Source of the DNA: Vesta saturnalis
Taxonomy: Eukaryota > Arthropoda > Insecta > Coleoptera > Lampyridae
Assembly (NCBI GenBank): GCA_036346205.1
Contig: JARFJB010001278.1
Location: 3,912,001-3,976,000, forward strand
Length of the DNA stretch: 64,000 nt
Direction of reading: 5' to 3'
The notes beneath the pieces were generated by a model that worked only from the letters and a program-made list of their open reading frames with translations, did no database searches and was not told the origin of the DNA. The translations under genes and the position numbers were made by a program. Positions 1-10,929 of this stretch are shown piece by piece (positions within the stretch are counted from its first letter, which is position 1; the number at the start of each line of letters is the position of its first letter).

Positions 1-780
1 TGAAGAGTAGCTAAAAGTTCTCGCTTTTACTTACATTTGATTTCTATAAACAGTCTGGCTGTAATTCACAAATGTACCTTAGTAACCGGACATCCCTCGT
101 AATTACGAATCCCTAACAAACCCATTTTGAAAATATTCGCCTTACAAGTTTATAGTCACGCACGATTTATGCAGTAGTGACTCATACTCAGGGTTTATAC
201 TCACACATTTTAAATTGTAATGTTTGTATTATACCGGGTGGGCGCATCTTAGAAACTTTTAATAAAAATATTTTTAGTAAAAGTACCGGAGAGAAATTGT
301 TGGAAATTATTTTCAAGTTTCTGTGAATATAGCTTAGAAAGAGGTTTCCTTCCTATGTGATGTGCGTTGTAATCCATTTGTTTTTATTTCTCAGTGTTGG
401 TTATTAGAGAACGTTATTTCATAAATTAATGAATTTCTCAAATTGTAACCGTGATCTATTTTTCTAACATAAGCGAAAAAAGAGCAAAAATGAAGGAATT
501 TAAAGAAAACCACAAATACCTACCTTTTTTAAAACCAGAGATATTAACTAAAATATTTACAAAATTGTTTGAAAGTGTATCTAATAGAATGAGTATTACG
601 ACAGCTTAGTTACTTAGTTGTAGTGGTTACGTATAATCACCATAATTTTATCGCCATAAATAATATTTAATTATCCTCATAATTAAAACTAAAACACAGA
701 AGGCTTTGCAACGTAAAGCACGATAGTAAAAGTTAGTTGATAATTTTAATTACCATAATTTAGCCACCTAGTTTAATCGT
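1..780. other. Unassigned AT-rich DNA
   Basis: No reading frame, RNA gene or structured repeat could be recognised here. The sequence is AT-rich with stops in every frame. Confidence 0.6.
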
Positions 781-807
781 GCTTAATTTAAAACTTTTTT
801 TTTCCAA

Positions 808-1005
808 AATGCTGATACCAAACCAAGAAGCATTTGATATGCTTGTAATGTTTTTTTTATTGATGCACTAAGATAGTAGAAAGGCCAGATTAGCAGAACT
901 ACCAGAAATGTTCGTTGCCCGTTATATAATGGGCAAGGTAGGGATCAAAACAAAGGAAAATGAGGTAAATATTCTGACTTATGTAACATTTAATCACTAT
1001 TTAAC
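808..1005 (+). pseudogene. Mariner-like (DUF4817-type) transposase N-terminal relic
   Basis: A short eroded piece of the N-terminal helix-turn-helix region of an insect IS630/Tc1/mariner transposase. Near 823-850 the frame reads NQEAFDMLVMFF, which parallels AFDMLAVYFECMK in the better preserved copy near 49790. Near 961-1000 it reads EVNILTYVTFNH, matching the INVLAYTEFNPH segment of that copy. Stops and frame changes lie between the two blocks, and no DDE/DDD catalytic part follows. The assignment rests on shared motifs within the window and knowledge of the family. Confidence 0.5.
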
Positions 1006-1009
1006 ATAA

Positions 1010-2425
1010 ACTTCTTAATAATCTAGGAATAACCCAAACGGAATACGAACAAGTTGCTCTCGGATAATTCGTCTCCGGACAATTCATCCTCTAGAAAGTG
1101 AAAAGTACGATTATTCAGTCCCTGTATTATAATTTATTTTAAATACCGAAAATAAACACTCTTGACATCAAATTATAATTGCAATTTTCTTAATTACGAA
1201 CTTGCATAATTCGAGTACACCATAACTAAATTAAATAGAATGAGAGCACCAAAAAAAAAAACAAATGCGTTTAAGCGTGGCATAAAGCGTTCTAAGTTAC
1301 AGTAGGGCTCACATTTCCCAAGATTTATAACTTCATAGACGTCTTAAAGAAACATCAAGCCTTGGATAATGACAATATAATAATTATTAAAGGATGAACA
1401 GCTTCTCCACGGAAAAACAAAAAGTATGAGCAGTATACTGAACTTCTACTTGAATTGCATTTAAATGAGATTTTGGAATTCCCCATAATGAGGTAGGTTT
1501 TCCAACGTCATTAGTATAACGATTGGTAAATGACTTCCTTGAATTCTTTCGGGTCATGATCCTAATGACTTGGAATTTTTCCTAATAACCTTTTCGGTGT
1601 TTCCTAAATCACTATCCAAATTACCTTTGGATTTTTCCTTTTGGCTTTTCCACAGTGGCTTACTGGTGTTTTTAATTCGCTACATAAACTTTAATAAAAA
1701 AAATTAATGCTAAAATTATCGGCTGTAAATTGAAATGAGTCCCGTATTGAGGGTTGCATCCGTATCTAGATCGTTTTGGCTGGTCAGGAATCTGGGAATG
1801 TATCCGTGTCTAGATCTTGGGGCTGCATACGTATCGAGGTTTTTTTTTGACTGGTTTCAATTCGTGGGCCTTTTTAGCTTTCAGCCTACTTGTTTACACC
1901 ACCTTGTTACCGTGTGTCTATTGGCTTTCCGCGATCCTGTTTGTGCTATCTTGTTTCTGTATGGCTTTTTGGTTTTCGGCCATTTTGTTTTTGTTATTTC
2001 AAATCAACATCTCAGACTTGCAGATTTGAACACGCTTTATTTGCAAATGTAAGGTAAGATTTTTGCCTGTTTTTCATTTTAACCGGGAACCAATTGCCGA
2101 CGGTCAAATTGCCCGTCCGAATACCACTTGGGCGAGTTTTAAGGGAACGTATTACAAAAGATGATACTTCAGCAAGATTGAACCCTGCAAGATTTTGATC
2201 GCAGGTTACATATACTGCAACTGACATACAAAAATCCTCGACAGGTTTTGTTTATATTATGTACACACAAGACTACTTTCACCAGCAATGGTCAAGTTCA
2301 CTTACATAACATATAGTACGGCGCACGAACTACTGGCATGAAAGAGAAATTTAACGAAACAGTGAATATATTTTACTAACACAATGGATGTCAGTAGATT
2401 TTTGGCAAACGTTAGTTCCTGACAA
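1010..2425. other. Unassigned region with small local duplications
   Basis: No gene recognised. At about 1756-1845 a short phrase (GCATCCGTATCTAGATC and variants) occurs three times at irregular spacing. At about 1530-1640 a phrase around CCTAATGACTTGG and CCTTTTCGG is loosely repeated. The 105-codon frame at 1735-2052 is hydrophobic, lies in T-rich DNA and resembles no protein I know, so I treat it as chance. Confidence 0.4.
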
Positions 2426-2429
2426 GTGA

Positions 2430-2790
2430 ATAGGAAGAGATTTTGATGGCCAACCAGATCTTGTTATTACTATGAATTATATTATGAAAATTATTAATTT
2501 TGTTGTAGGTCACTCGATCTAAATTGTTTGGATTTATATTTGTGGGGTATATTAAAAGACATTGTTACCTAATCAAACCAACCATTAGAGAAATATGGTC
2601 GAATGGACCATAAACACTATTCGTCGCATTTCTATACCAAAAATAGGGACCGTCCATTTATCTACATGAGAACATCTGGAGTTCTGCGTTAATAACAGTG
2701 GAAGACAGTTTAAACGTATAGGGCCATATTGATTACTTCTGTTTCTTGTTTTTCAATTATAACCATTTTATAAATATTTTTGTTAGTATG
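2430..2790 (+). pseudogene. Mariner-like transposase C-terminal relic
   Basis: The frame at about 2508-2565 reads RSLDLNCLDLYLWGILKDIV, the segment holding the last catalytic Asp of this insect mariner-like family (usual form PPRSPDLTPLDFFLWG). A preceding WPTRS at about 2448 is the normal lead-in but is separated by about 45 bases of AT-rich DNA. That gap begins with GT and ends TTGTTGTAG, so it could be a small insertion or an intron-like segment. A degraded tail follows (about 2698-2725, RQFKRIGPY). The N-terminal two thirds are missing. Confidence 0.55.
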
Positions 2791-3019
2791 GCTGGTTTAA
2801 AAATAGATCGAGATTTGAAGGTTTTCAGTAATTTTTTTAAATTTAGCTCTCTTTTCGCTTAAAAAATACACCACGGTTCCATTTTTGTAAAATTGATTGA
2901 TTTGTTAAATAATACCTTCCACAAACCATACTGAGAACTAAAACAAAATGATTTATATCACAGATCCAGGTCTGTTAAAATTCGTTGAGTAAAGAGATCG
3001 AGTCTTTTTTTTTTTCAAA

Positions 3020-3475
3020 AAGAAGTTTGGACTTCCCAAAACTATATGAACTTGAATGATATGTGGTTGCAACAGGACGGCGCAACGTGTCATACAGCGT
3101 ACGACACAATTGAATTATTGCAGATCAAGTTCGGAGAGCGAGTTATCTCACGCAACGGTGCTCGCGAATGACCGCCTCGTTCGTGCGATTTAACTCCTTT
3201 ACACTTTTTTCTTTGGCGTTACATTAAATCGCTGGTCTATACCAACAAGCCAGCAACGTTAGAAGAGCTGCAGCCCGATTTGTGTGCTTGAGTAATTGAA
3301 AATTGGGTCCAGCGTATTCACTCGTGCCAGCGCATCCACGGCGGACATTTGAAGGATGTCGTATTCAATAAATAATGGCACTAATTGTACTTTCATTTGA
3401 AATAAAAATCATTTTCATAACAAACCCTTTTAATTAAAAAACAAAATACGTCGCTCTGAATGAGAAACCCTTTAT
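3020..3475 (+). pseudogene. Mariner-like transposase C-terminal half with 3' end
   Basis: From about 3063 the frame reads WLQQDGATCHTAYDTIELL, which holds the second catalytic Asp (QQDGA). It continues KFGERVISRNGARE and, after one stop, PPRSCDLTPLHFFLWRYIKS. The third catalytic position normally lies in SCDLTPLDFFLW; here the second D has become H. The C-terminal tail resembles NWVQRI-S-CQR-GG-LKDVVF in eroded form. The DNA after the stop (3375-3475) ends in GCTCTGAATGAGAAACCC and looks like the element's 3' end. The 5' half is absent. The piece abuts a minus-strand LINE fragment at about 3478. Confidence 0.75.
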
Positions 3476-3477
3476 TT

Positions 3478-4440
3478 GTTTAAGTAGTTTTGGAGTAATT
3501 CGATCAGTACTATTGTCTTTATTTGGTAAGTTTGCAATAGTTTTTTTGAGAGAACTCATGGTTAGATCGCTAAATACCTCTCATTCATATATATCAGGAC
3601 TAATACCATCATTCTGATTAGTGTTTATTGATAACCCTGTAATAATATCTTCTATGCTTTGTATAAAGAAACTGTTGAACTCGTCACAGATAACAATTCC
3701 TTTTGTCACGATACGAGCATCGTTGAAAATCATTTCTTTGTTATGTTCACTTTTATTGTCTTTTGTAAAATGTTTAAGCGTTTTCCACATTTTAAAAGCG
3801 TCATCTTTACATTCATCTATCATCATATTGTAGTACTCTACACATAAACAGCTCACATCTTCATTTCCCTTCGTTTTAAAATTACACCAATCTTTATCTT
3901 TTCTCGTTATTGTGGTTTTTCGGAATAGCGTATCTCCTTCATTTACGATATTTTCAACTCTCTCATTCCACCATCCATTAATAGAGCTAGTATGTATAAG
4001 TTTAATTATTTTTACTGGCGCATGTTAGCCCAGAACTTTGGTTACCGAATTTATAAACATGTCTTACATTACATTGATATCTGTAATACATTATCCCATT
4101 CTTCAATAATGATTTCACGTTGAAAATCTTCCATTTTGAAAGTTTTAAAACTTCGAATTTGTTTGCAGTTTGTGTTCCTAATTTTTGTTCCAGTTTAAGT
4201 GTGATTACAACATGTCCGAGTTTTAAAACTTCGAATTTGTTTGTAGTTTGCTTGTGTTCCTAATCGTTCTTCCGGTTCAACTGTGATCACAACATGGTAC
4301 GATATCCTTGGGGTAATATGTGTGTCATATTTCAGGATTTTTTTGTCTGGTACTATTAGGTTTATAATTGTATTACTTTTCTTGGTTATGCGGGCGAATT
4401 GATTGACGATTTGATACATATTGTAGTATAGTATAGCATA
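3478..4440 (-). pseudogene. Non-LTR retrotransposon fragment (endonuclease C-terminus to RT start)
   Basis: Read on the minus strand, 4419-4195 gives an eroded apurinic-like endonuclease C-terminus (MYQIVNQFARITKKSNTIIN, then a PRISYHVVITV block in the position of the family's ISDH motif). 4025-3581 gives the endonuclease-RT linker: APVKIIKLIH, GWWNERVENIV, FRKTTITRKDKDW, MWKTLKHFTKDN. 3560-3480 gives SSLKKTIANLPNKDNSTDRI, the usual start of an RT domain. RT catalytic motifs are missing, cut off where the mariner-like relic begins. Frameshifts separate the parts. The clade is uncertain (Jockey/CR1/RTE-like organisation). Confidence 0.7.
4139..4300. repeat. Imperfect direct tandem duplication of about 80 bp
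   Basis: GTTTTAAAACTTCGAATTTG followed by a variant of GTTCCTAAT...TTCCAGTTTAAGTGTGATTACAACATG occurs at about 4139-4215 and again at about 4220-4297. The duplication lies inside the minus-strand LINE fragment, so part of the endonuclease C-terminus is repeated. It probably arose after insertion. Confidence 0.75.
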
Positions 4441-4454
4441 TTGAATATAATTCT

Positions 4455-4665
4455 AAATCAGGGTCCAGGTCATAAGTTATGTTTAAAAATTTGGATCCTA
4501 GTAAAATTTGAAAATTTCTTAATAGATTCGGATTTACTGATTTAGTTCAAACTGATCATAACCTTATCACGATGTAGTAGCTTAATAGCTATAGCTTAGT
4601 CCCAAAACCTTCATGATGTTCACATTTTAGAAAAATAGAAATGAAATCGTAAAATGTCACGTGTG
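4455..4665. repeat. Dispersed repeat, copy A
   Basis: Shares a diverged series of phrases with 7705-7900: GTCATAAGTTA, TTTAAAAATTTGGATCC, TCTTAATAGATTCGG, TTTACTGATTTAGTT. Both copies are in the same orientation. No coding potential. Copy B is embedded in the tandem repeat region at 7.0-8.6 kb, so copy A may be an outlying fragment of that same family. Confidence 0.6.
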
Positions 4666-5880
4666 CTTGAAATTTGCCGTAGAATCCTATTTTTTTCCAA
4701 TATTAGGATATTTAAAATATTATATATAGAATTTTAAATTAAAACGTTGTTACCGAGAAGTATTGTTTTAAAATTGCTATGGCAGTTTCGAAAGCAATTG
4801 AATTTCATGGTGGTTGAAAAGAGTTTTTAAGTAACATAACGTTTGGGGATAAATTTGTTTGCGTTTTCGTCGTTGATAACGAAAGATTTTGTCGTGGTCA
4901 TATAGTTCTACATTTATTTTGTTTCAAGTCTACTAGTTCACTTATATACAGAATTATTATTGATGAAAGTATAGAAAATTTATTTGAGTGACAGGGTCTC
5001 TGTTTGAAAAGCGAGATGTATATGCGTGACTCAATTCTAGGTATCAAGACTTTTTTTTCTGGGAATTTTGGCATGGAAGATTTTTATGCGACGATTAAAA
5101 AAGATGACGGAAAGGGGAGTTCTGTTCTTAGTTAGGCAGTAAGTAGCAAGAGGGTGAGCGCTGAACGCGTGATGTGATCTTGGGGCGTACTGAATTTACT
5201 TACATTGTACCGAGGTATTTGAACCTATCGTGGGGAAAGCTTTCCCGTTCACCTTTGTGTGGCTTTTAAAGAGTATTCAACCATCCCGAGGACCCTCTTT
5301 TTTGTGTTGTGTTACGATAGTCAGAGAGTGACATTTTCGAACCTATTGAACAGGATTAGTGTTTAATATAAGTGCTATTTCGTCATATTTGAATTAAATC
5401 GCGCTTCTGCGGATTCTTATATCGTAAGTTCATAATAATTATTTATGCATCACGAAGGAACATCCACGTTCACAGCTGTTCAAACAAATAAAAGTTTGAT
5501 GTAAATATAATTTTCGCTACAACGATTTTGTGTATATAAAGGACAAAGAACGTTTTGTAAATAAAGAAATGTGTATATATACTAAACCAGTTGATACAGT
5601 TATTAATCACATGGGTTTGGTTTAAATATCTTTACCTCTAAATTCGTGTAAATATAATTTGAAAATAGAGAGATCGTTGAAATTTGACAACCGTTAAGTG
5701 ACCGTATGAAAGACAGTAACAAGAAGATTGAGTAGTTATTGATACCCATTGATCAATTACCAAAAGGGTCAATTCCACGAGTGTCGTCTTACCACTGTCG
5801 AGAGTAAAGGGGGAATTTAGAGTGATCATTTGTGCGAGTAAAAGCAATCCCTTTCCTACGTTTATTTTTTGTTGTTCATT
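4666..5880. other. Unassigned AT-rich DNA
   Basis: No recognisable gene or repeat. Short minus-strand frames (for example 5638-5847) show no family motif and do not continue the transposase relic next to them. Confidence 0.5.
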
Positions 5881-6290
5881 TTAAAAAGTTTTATTTGTAT
5901 TTGTCAGGCGGGTGAATACACCTTCTTCTGGATATAGTACGACAAAGGTAAACAAGGATAAGCCCAAATCTTCTTTGACACATCTTATTGAAGCTTCCGG
6001 ATAGGCATGAAAATACGCTAAAACATTAATTTCATTGTTCTCATTGGACGTTATAGGTCTAGGTAAATTTCTGACTACTTTCAAGAACGATAAAAAATGT
6101 TCGAAATTGCTTTGAATTCGTCTAAATTTCTGATTGTTCATTGACGGCAAATTTGGGTACATTTCATTACATCTTCTACAAGTAAGGCTAACGATCTTAT
6201 CACACAGACCATGTAAACTAAATAAATTCATAAGTACTGCATTGGAATAGTTGTTTTCTTCCATTTTTCTTAACACTTTCAATTAAACTT
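5881..6290 (-). pseudogene. Mariner-like (DUF4817-type) transposase N-terminal fragment
   Basis: A minus-strand frame of about 133 codons, starting near 6282. It shows the N-terminal helix-turn-helix organisation of insect DUF4817-type transposases: MEENNYSNAVLMNLFSLHG, a variant of the YPNR motif (EMYPNLPS), then RPITSNENNEINVLAYF, HAYPEASIR and DLGLS. In the family a second HTH follows (SYSSIRRILKKH), but here the frame goes out of register into LFTFVVLYPEEG and stops. No DDE domain follows. It is a third sequence type among the mariner-like relics of the window. Confidence 0.7.
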
Positions 6291-6522
6291 ATCAATAATT
6301 ACACCAACTGACAGCGAAACTAAATGAACACTAGCAGAATGTAAACAACTTCAAAACAGTTACCATATGCTATTTGCCAAATTGATCCTCACACTCATGT
6401 CATTATCTGTAATAATTTTGCTAAATAAATGCTCATAAATCAAAAACTGTTCGAGATGGGTATAGGAACAATACACATATAAAGATAGACAATTTCAAGA
6501 GATTTTAGGACCAGATATAGAA

Positions 6523-6607
6523 TACAGGGCGTTCCATTTAAAAAAAAACATACTGTTTATCGTATTTCCGAACAAGAAAAATATTTGTATTTTTGAAACA
6601 CCCTGTA
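6523..6607. mobile_element. Tiny MITE with TACAGGGCGTT-type ends
   Basis: An 85 bp segment opens TACAGGGCGTTCCATTT and closes GAAACACCCTGTA, an inverted pair apart from single-base differences. The 5'-TACAGGG end is shared with several larger foldback and mariner-like elements in the window, so this may be a deletion derivative of one of them. Confidence 0.6.
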
Positions 6608-6880
6608 CTATTATAATTTAGATTTGGACACCGATTGAAATTCCTGTGGGCATTACCTAACTCCTCACTAAATTTCAATGCGCTGATCTGTTAGAGTTTA
6701 GGACTGCGGACCCTTTTTGAAAGACACGTTTTTCGAAAATACTTTCTTGTAGAAGCGGCAACACTGCACAGTTAAAAATATTTTCAAAAGACACAGCATA
6801 TTCATTTCTATAAGCCACCAAATTTTCAAAGTGATCCCTTATTTCTCCATAACCGTCTAATAGGCCATCCACCATCATTC

Positions 6881-6884
<4 letters not shown>

Positions 6885-6919
<35 letters not shown>
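6885..6919. repeat. (TA)n microsatellite
   Basis: Uninterrupted TA dinucleotide run, directly beside the tRNA-like sequence on its 3' side (minus strand). Confidence 0.95.
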
Positions 6920-6922
<3 letters not shown>

Positions 6923-6992
6923 ACGAGCTATCCTAATCGCTAACTCAAGGACATGCCCACGCCCTTTATTCCACTGAGCTACCGGCTCCTTC
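6920..6992 (-). repeat. tRNA-like (SINE head?) fragment
   Basis: On the minus strand the sequence reads GGAGCCGGTAGCTCAGTGG. This fits a tRNA 5' end with a pol III A box (TAGCTCAGTGGAA). I find no matching B box before the (TA)n run, and a cloverleaf cannot be closed. A truncated tRNA-derived SINE head or a tRNA pseudogene is more likely than a working tRNA gene. Confidence 0.4.
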
Positions 6993-7039
6993 CTTATCTG
7001 TTACTTCCGCTTCTACTGACATTTTAGCCCTTAACAAAA

Positions 7040-8560
7040 GGACAAAAACTAAATCCCCGAATTATATTTTGATGGACTGCACTATAGGCACATCATATTG
7101 GAGAACTAAATGTTATGTACGATGTACAAATTTTAGAAAAATAGAAATAAAGTAAAGAACAAAAATTAAATTCCCGAATTATGTATTGATAGAATACACT
7201 TTACATACATATTGGAGCACTAAATGATATTGTTTTGCGTTGTTGGCCAGCATTGGCGAAAAAGATGTCCAAAAACCTTATTTATTTTACGGCGTCGGTC
7301 ATCATTTGAGACCAGATACGCCTGAAAACTTTATTGATTCTCTAATTTTGTTAGGCAAATGATCAAACGCAATGCATGGATAGACAAGAACGATATTTTA
7401 TGGTCTTAGGACATTGTTCATAATTTCGGGCCAAAGTTTTTAACTTTATTTATTCAACAATTTTGTTTAGAAAACTACCAAACGCATTACCTTAATGGGA
7501 AAGAACAAATCGTTATGGTTTTATTCATCGTTTGACACCAAAGGTCCCAAAAATGGGAAAACGTTCAAATACAATGTCTCGATTGACATAAACGATATGA
7601 TACGGTTCTAGGCCGAGTCATATATATCCAAAAACTACACTTACGCTCAAATCTTATATGTATGTGCAAATGTATCGCCCAAAATACATTGACCGATATT
7701 TGGAATATACCAAACCGAAGTCTAGGTCAGAAGTTAGTTAAAAAGTTTAGTCCCAATAAAATTTTAAGGTCTCTTAATAGATTGGGGTTTGCTGATTTAG
7801 TTGAAACTGTATCGTTGTATAATAGGTAACTAATTATGAAAAAACCATGATGAACACGAAGTCCAAATTTAAAAAAAAATAGGAATCACGTCCTTTTAAA
7901 GGATAAAAATTTCTAAATTACCGAATTACATTTTGTTGGACCACATTTTAGACACATCATACTGGTTTTAGGATAACAGTCAACATTTAGCAAAGAAAAT
8001 ACCCAAAAACCTTATTTACGCACCAATTTCTTTGGAAAAACAACAATCGTTATGGTTTTACAATGTTAATCTCTGTTTGGGACCAAAGAAGTCTAAAAAA
8101 ATTGGGAATAAACTAATTATTATTATTAAACGGTGCTGGCAATCACTTGGGGCCAAATATGTCTTTATTTAAAGTCCGAATGCATTTTTTCGAAAGACAA
8201 GAACTAAGTGCTATAGTTTTACGGCGTGGTTATCCTTTGAGACCACAGATGTCTAAAAATTTTGTTAATCTTCGTTAGGAAAACAATCAAACACAATGGT
8301 ACGATGCACAGGAACTAAGCATTATGGATTTACGGTGTTGCTCGTGGTTTATGGCCAAATATGCATAAAATTTTTATTTATTTCTCTATGGAAAAAACCG
8401 TAATTTTTTTAACTTTATGTGGATAGTTCTCATTTGGGGTTAAAGATGTGAAAAAACTATTTGAACACCATTTTTAGTGGTAAAACAGTAAAATGTATTG
8501 GTTTAGGAAATTGGACATTTGGGACCGAAGCTATGAACTTTCTAGCTTCCCTTAATTAAA
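7040..8560. repeat. Degenerate tandem repeat region (about 110-150 bp units)
   Basis: Recurring phrases in one orientation: ACAAGAAC-AA-CGTTATGGTTTTA, GGGACCAAA-ATGTC-AAAA, CTTTATTTATTC and TTAGGAAAACAATCAAACGCA. They return roughly every 110-150 bp between 7230 and 8480 with many changes. A second phrase (CCGAATTA-ATTTTG-TGGAC-ACA, ACATCATA-TGG) occurs at about 7048, 7170 and 7905. No protein is encoded. The reverse complement of the same unit forms the array at 35.77-36.47 kb, so it is a dispersed satellite-like family. Confidence 0.7.
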
Positions 8561-8837
8561 TTTAACAAAAAATTAGCAAAAGTGGGAAAGGTTAATAGAT
8601 TTTACGCGGTTTGAAAATCTGGTATAATTACTGCTTCCGTTATTTTAGGAAACCAACTCGTTTGGTATTTATTCAGTCTTTAGTATATTTCATGTATCGT
8701 ATATATTGAAATAGGTTTTAGTGTCCACAATTCCACCAACTTTTCAATTATCAATTTACGCCCTAAATCATCGATAAAAACTTTTTGCAGACATTGAACG
8801 TTAAACTATCAGTCATTTTATAAGCAAACTTGTTTCC

Positions 8838-8840
<3 letters not shown>

Positions 8841-8899
<59 letters not shown>

Positions 8900-8901
8900 A
8901 T

Positions 8902-8943
<42 letters not shown>
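8841..8943. repeat. Compound (TA)n microsatellite
   Basis: Two TA runs (8841-8896 and 8907-8943) separated by about ten bases (TTGATCATTT). Confidence 0.95.
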
Positions 8944-8946
<3 letters not shown>

Positions 8947-9341
8947 AACATTTTCACCCTAACTGACGTTGGATTGTTACAAAAACGTATCGAAATCGAA
9001 AAATAGTATGCCTCGGCCTAACTGCCTGCGAAAAGGCTTTCTCTCGAGAAAAATGAAAAACTTTTCACCTCGGTATGTAATATATTATTAAAAAAATACA
9101 TTCTATCACTATGTATTCTGTATTGATGGTAGTCATATACGAATTTCGTGTCAGAATGTTAACAGTGGTTATTTTTCTACCACTACTAATTCAAGGACAG
9201 GGAAAATGGTACTGTGGTTAATTCGTGCTGATTTCTAATTTTTAATCTTAATTAGGTTTTTGTATTGTTCTTTAAGATGACTTGAAGGCTAAAAATGACT
9301 ATAAAAGTTTGGGCTCAATGTAATAGAAATACACAAACTCT

Positions 9342-10470
9342 AGATGTAACACGCGTCCAGATAGTTTCGCACTTTTATTTTATTTATAGTTTTAAAACCT
9401 GTTTGCAACGGGCAAAACAAGGCTTGGCAATTTAATTTCAGAAATTACATATGTCACAATGAATCGGTTTCATGTCCAACAGCGTGTGTTTCGTGTCCGC
9501 AGTTTTGTTTAAATTAAATCATTCCTATATCGCAGTTCGGCTTCTGCTCGTTATACTTTTCACGTCGTTAATGAAGCACCCAGTACCAGTACCAAACTTA
9601 TCAAGTCCTGGATAAAGAAATTTGGAATAAGGGGATCGACTGAAAATATTCGTCCTTTTCCAGTGAAATATTTGCACTAATCAAAATATTGACCGTGTTC
9701 GTGACGCAGTCGCCCAAGATTCACACAAATCAGTGCAAGAACAATCTACGGGTCTGCAGTTACATAAATTATTTTTCTGTTCTTGAGCAAAGCCCTGAAA
9801 CTGTACCCTCATAAAACTGAGATAGAGCAAGAATTAAAAGAAACTGATTTCCATATACGATTGACGTTTGCCAACCAAATGTTAGAAGGATTTGACAACT
9901 TTAACAGAATTTTCTTTCCTGATGAGGCACATTTTCATACATCACCAAGCAAAATTGTCGTTATGGGTCACAAGGAAATCTCTGGGAGAAACATCAAACA
10001 CCTTCATATCGCCTTAAAGTTAGGGTTTGGGCAGTAACATCCTTAAGCGGCATAATAGGCCCATACTTTTTTAAAAATAACAACGGACAAACAGTGACGG
10101 TCAATTCTGACAGGTATACCGTAATGATCCATGATTTTTTGGCCCTATCTTCCAAGAATTTAAAGAGGCGACATAAACTGACACCCAAGCAGTCCGGACC
10201 TCGCTTCAAACAGTCGAGTTCATAATAATGGACCAGAAAATTTGATTCAGTTTAAAAATCGTATCCAGGAGGAGCTTGAAGTTCCAGAATTATCCACAAA
10301 CGTAATGGAAAATCTAAGACATCGTCTGGAAGAGGGCCAGCGGCGAAATGGGCGACATCTCGGTGACATCATTTGCCATACATGAATGTCCACTAAATGT
10401 AGTTTGTTAATAAAGTTAATGATTGCTGAACAACATTAAAAAGAAAAGTGCAAAACTCTCTGAGACATCT
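9342..10470 (+). mobile_element. Mariner-like DNA transposon, degraded, both ends visible
   Basis: About 1.13 kb, a normal size for a Tc1/mariner element. The left end (AGATGT...AGTTTCGCACTTTT, 9342-9375) and the inverted right end (AAAAGTGCAAAACTCT...ACATCT, 10445-10470) pair with a few mismatches. The interior holds a broken transposase in plus orientation. The TA target duplication is not clear. Confidence 0.75.
9460..10386 (+). pseudogene. Mariner-like transposase, frameshifted
   Basis: Recognisable blocks in order are: RFHVQQRVFRVRSFV and YTFHVVNEAPSTSTKLIKSW (N-terminal HTH, 9461-9615), VRDAVAQDSHKSVQEQS (second HTH lead, about 9698), KALKLYPHKTEIEQELKETD, then FFPDEAHFH with the first catalytic Asp (9783-10037). 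Next come a VTVNSDRYT-like block in another frame (about 10095) and the C-terminus FKNRIQEELEVPEL...RRNGRHLGDIICHT ending at TGA 10384-10386. The central region holding the second and third catalytic Asp is collapsed. At least four frame changes make it non-functional. Confidence 0.8.
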
Positions 10471-10714
10471 GATATAGTTATAAATAATAAAATAATGATT
10501 GAACAATATGAGGTTTTGTAATGGACTGAAAATCACATAAATGGCGTGACGTCACTAAAAAGCCTTGTTGATGCGAAGGTAGCGACTGGTTTCGTTAAAG
10601 TCAGTAGTCTTTTGATGACCATATATCAAAATCAAATATTAAGTAATATTCATACAAAACAAATAAATGCGGCCTGACAACACAATTTAATTCAATAAGT
10701 ATCACGCCAAATAT
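10471..10714. other. Spacer between the mariner-like and piggyBac elements
   Basis: AT-rich sequence without recognisable features. Confidence 0.5.
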
Positions 10715-10929
10715 TTAACCCTCCTATTGTGTAAACATTTTGGTTTCACTTATTGTATTCGGGCCATTATGACCCGGGAGCCCATAGTTGTGCTTTTATT
10801 GTCGTTAAATTGATATAACAGTAAATAATAATAAGAAATAAGATGTAGTATTTATTATTTATCACATTTTATTACGTTATTTTATTTTTACTATGTATTA
10901 TTATAAATGTTATGTAAAGAACATCTGAA

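Noticed and set aside
1735..2052. Hydrophobic 105-codon frame
   Set aside because: Lies in T-rich DNA, overlaps a second hydrophobic frame in another phase, and has no recognised motif.
6675..6878. C-terminal continuation of the transposase fragment at 5881-6290
   Set aside because: The 67-codon minus-strand frame shows none of the expected PPRSPDLTPLDFFLWG or C-terminal motifs and lies upstream rather than downstream on that strand.
6920..6992. A functional tRNA gene
   Set aside because: Only the A box is present; no B box, acceptor stem or cloverleaf could be completed.
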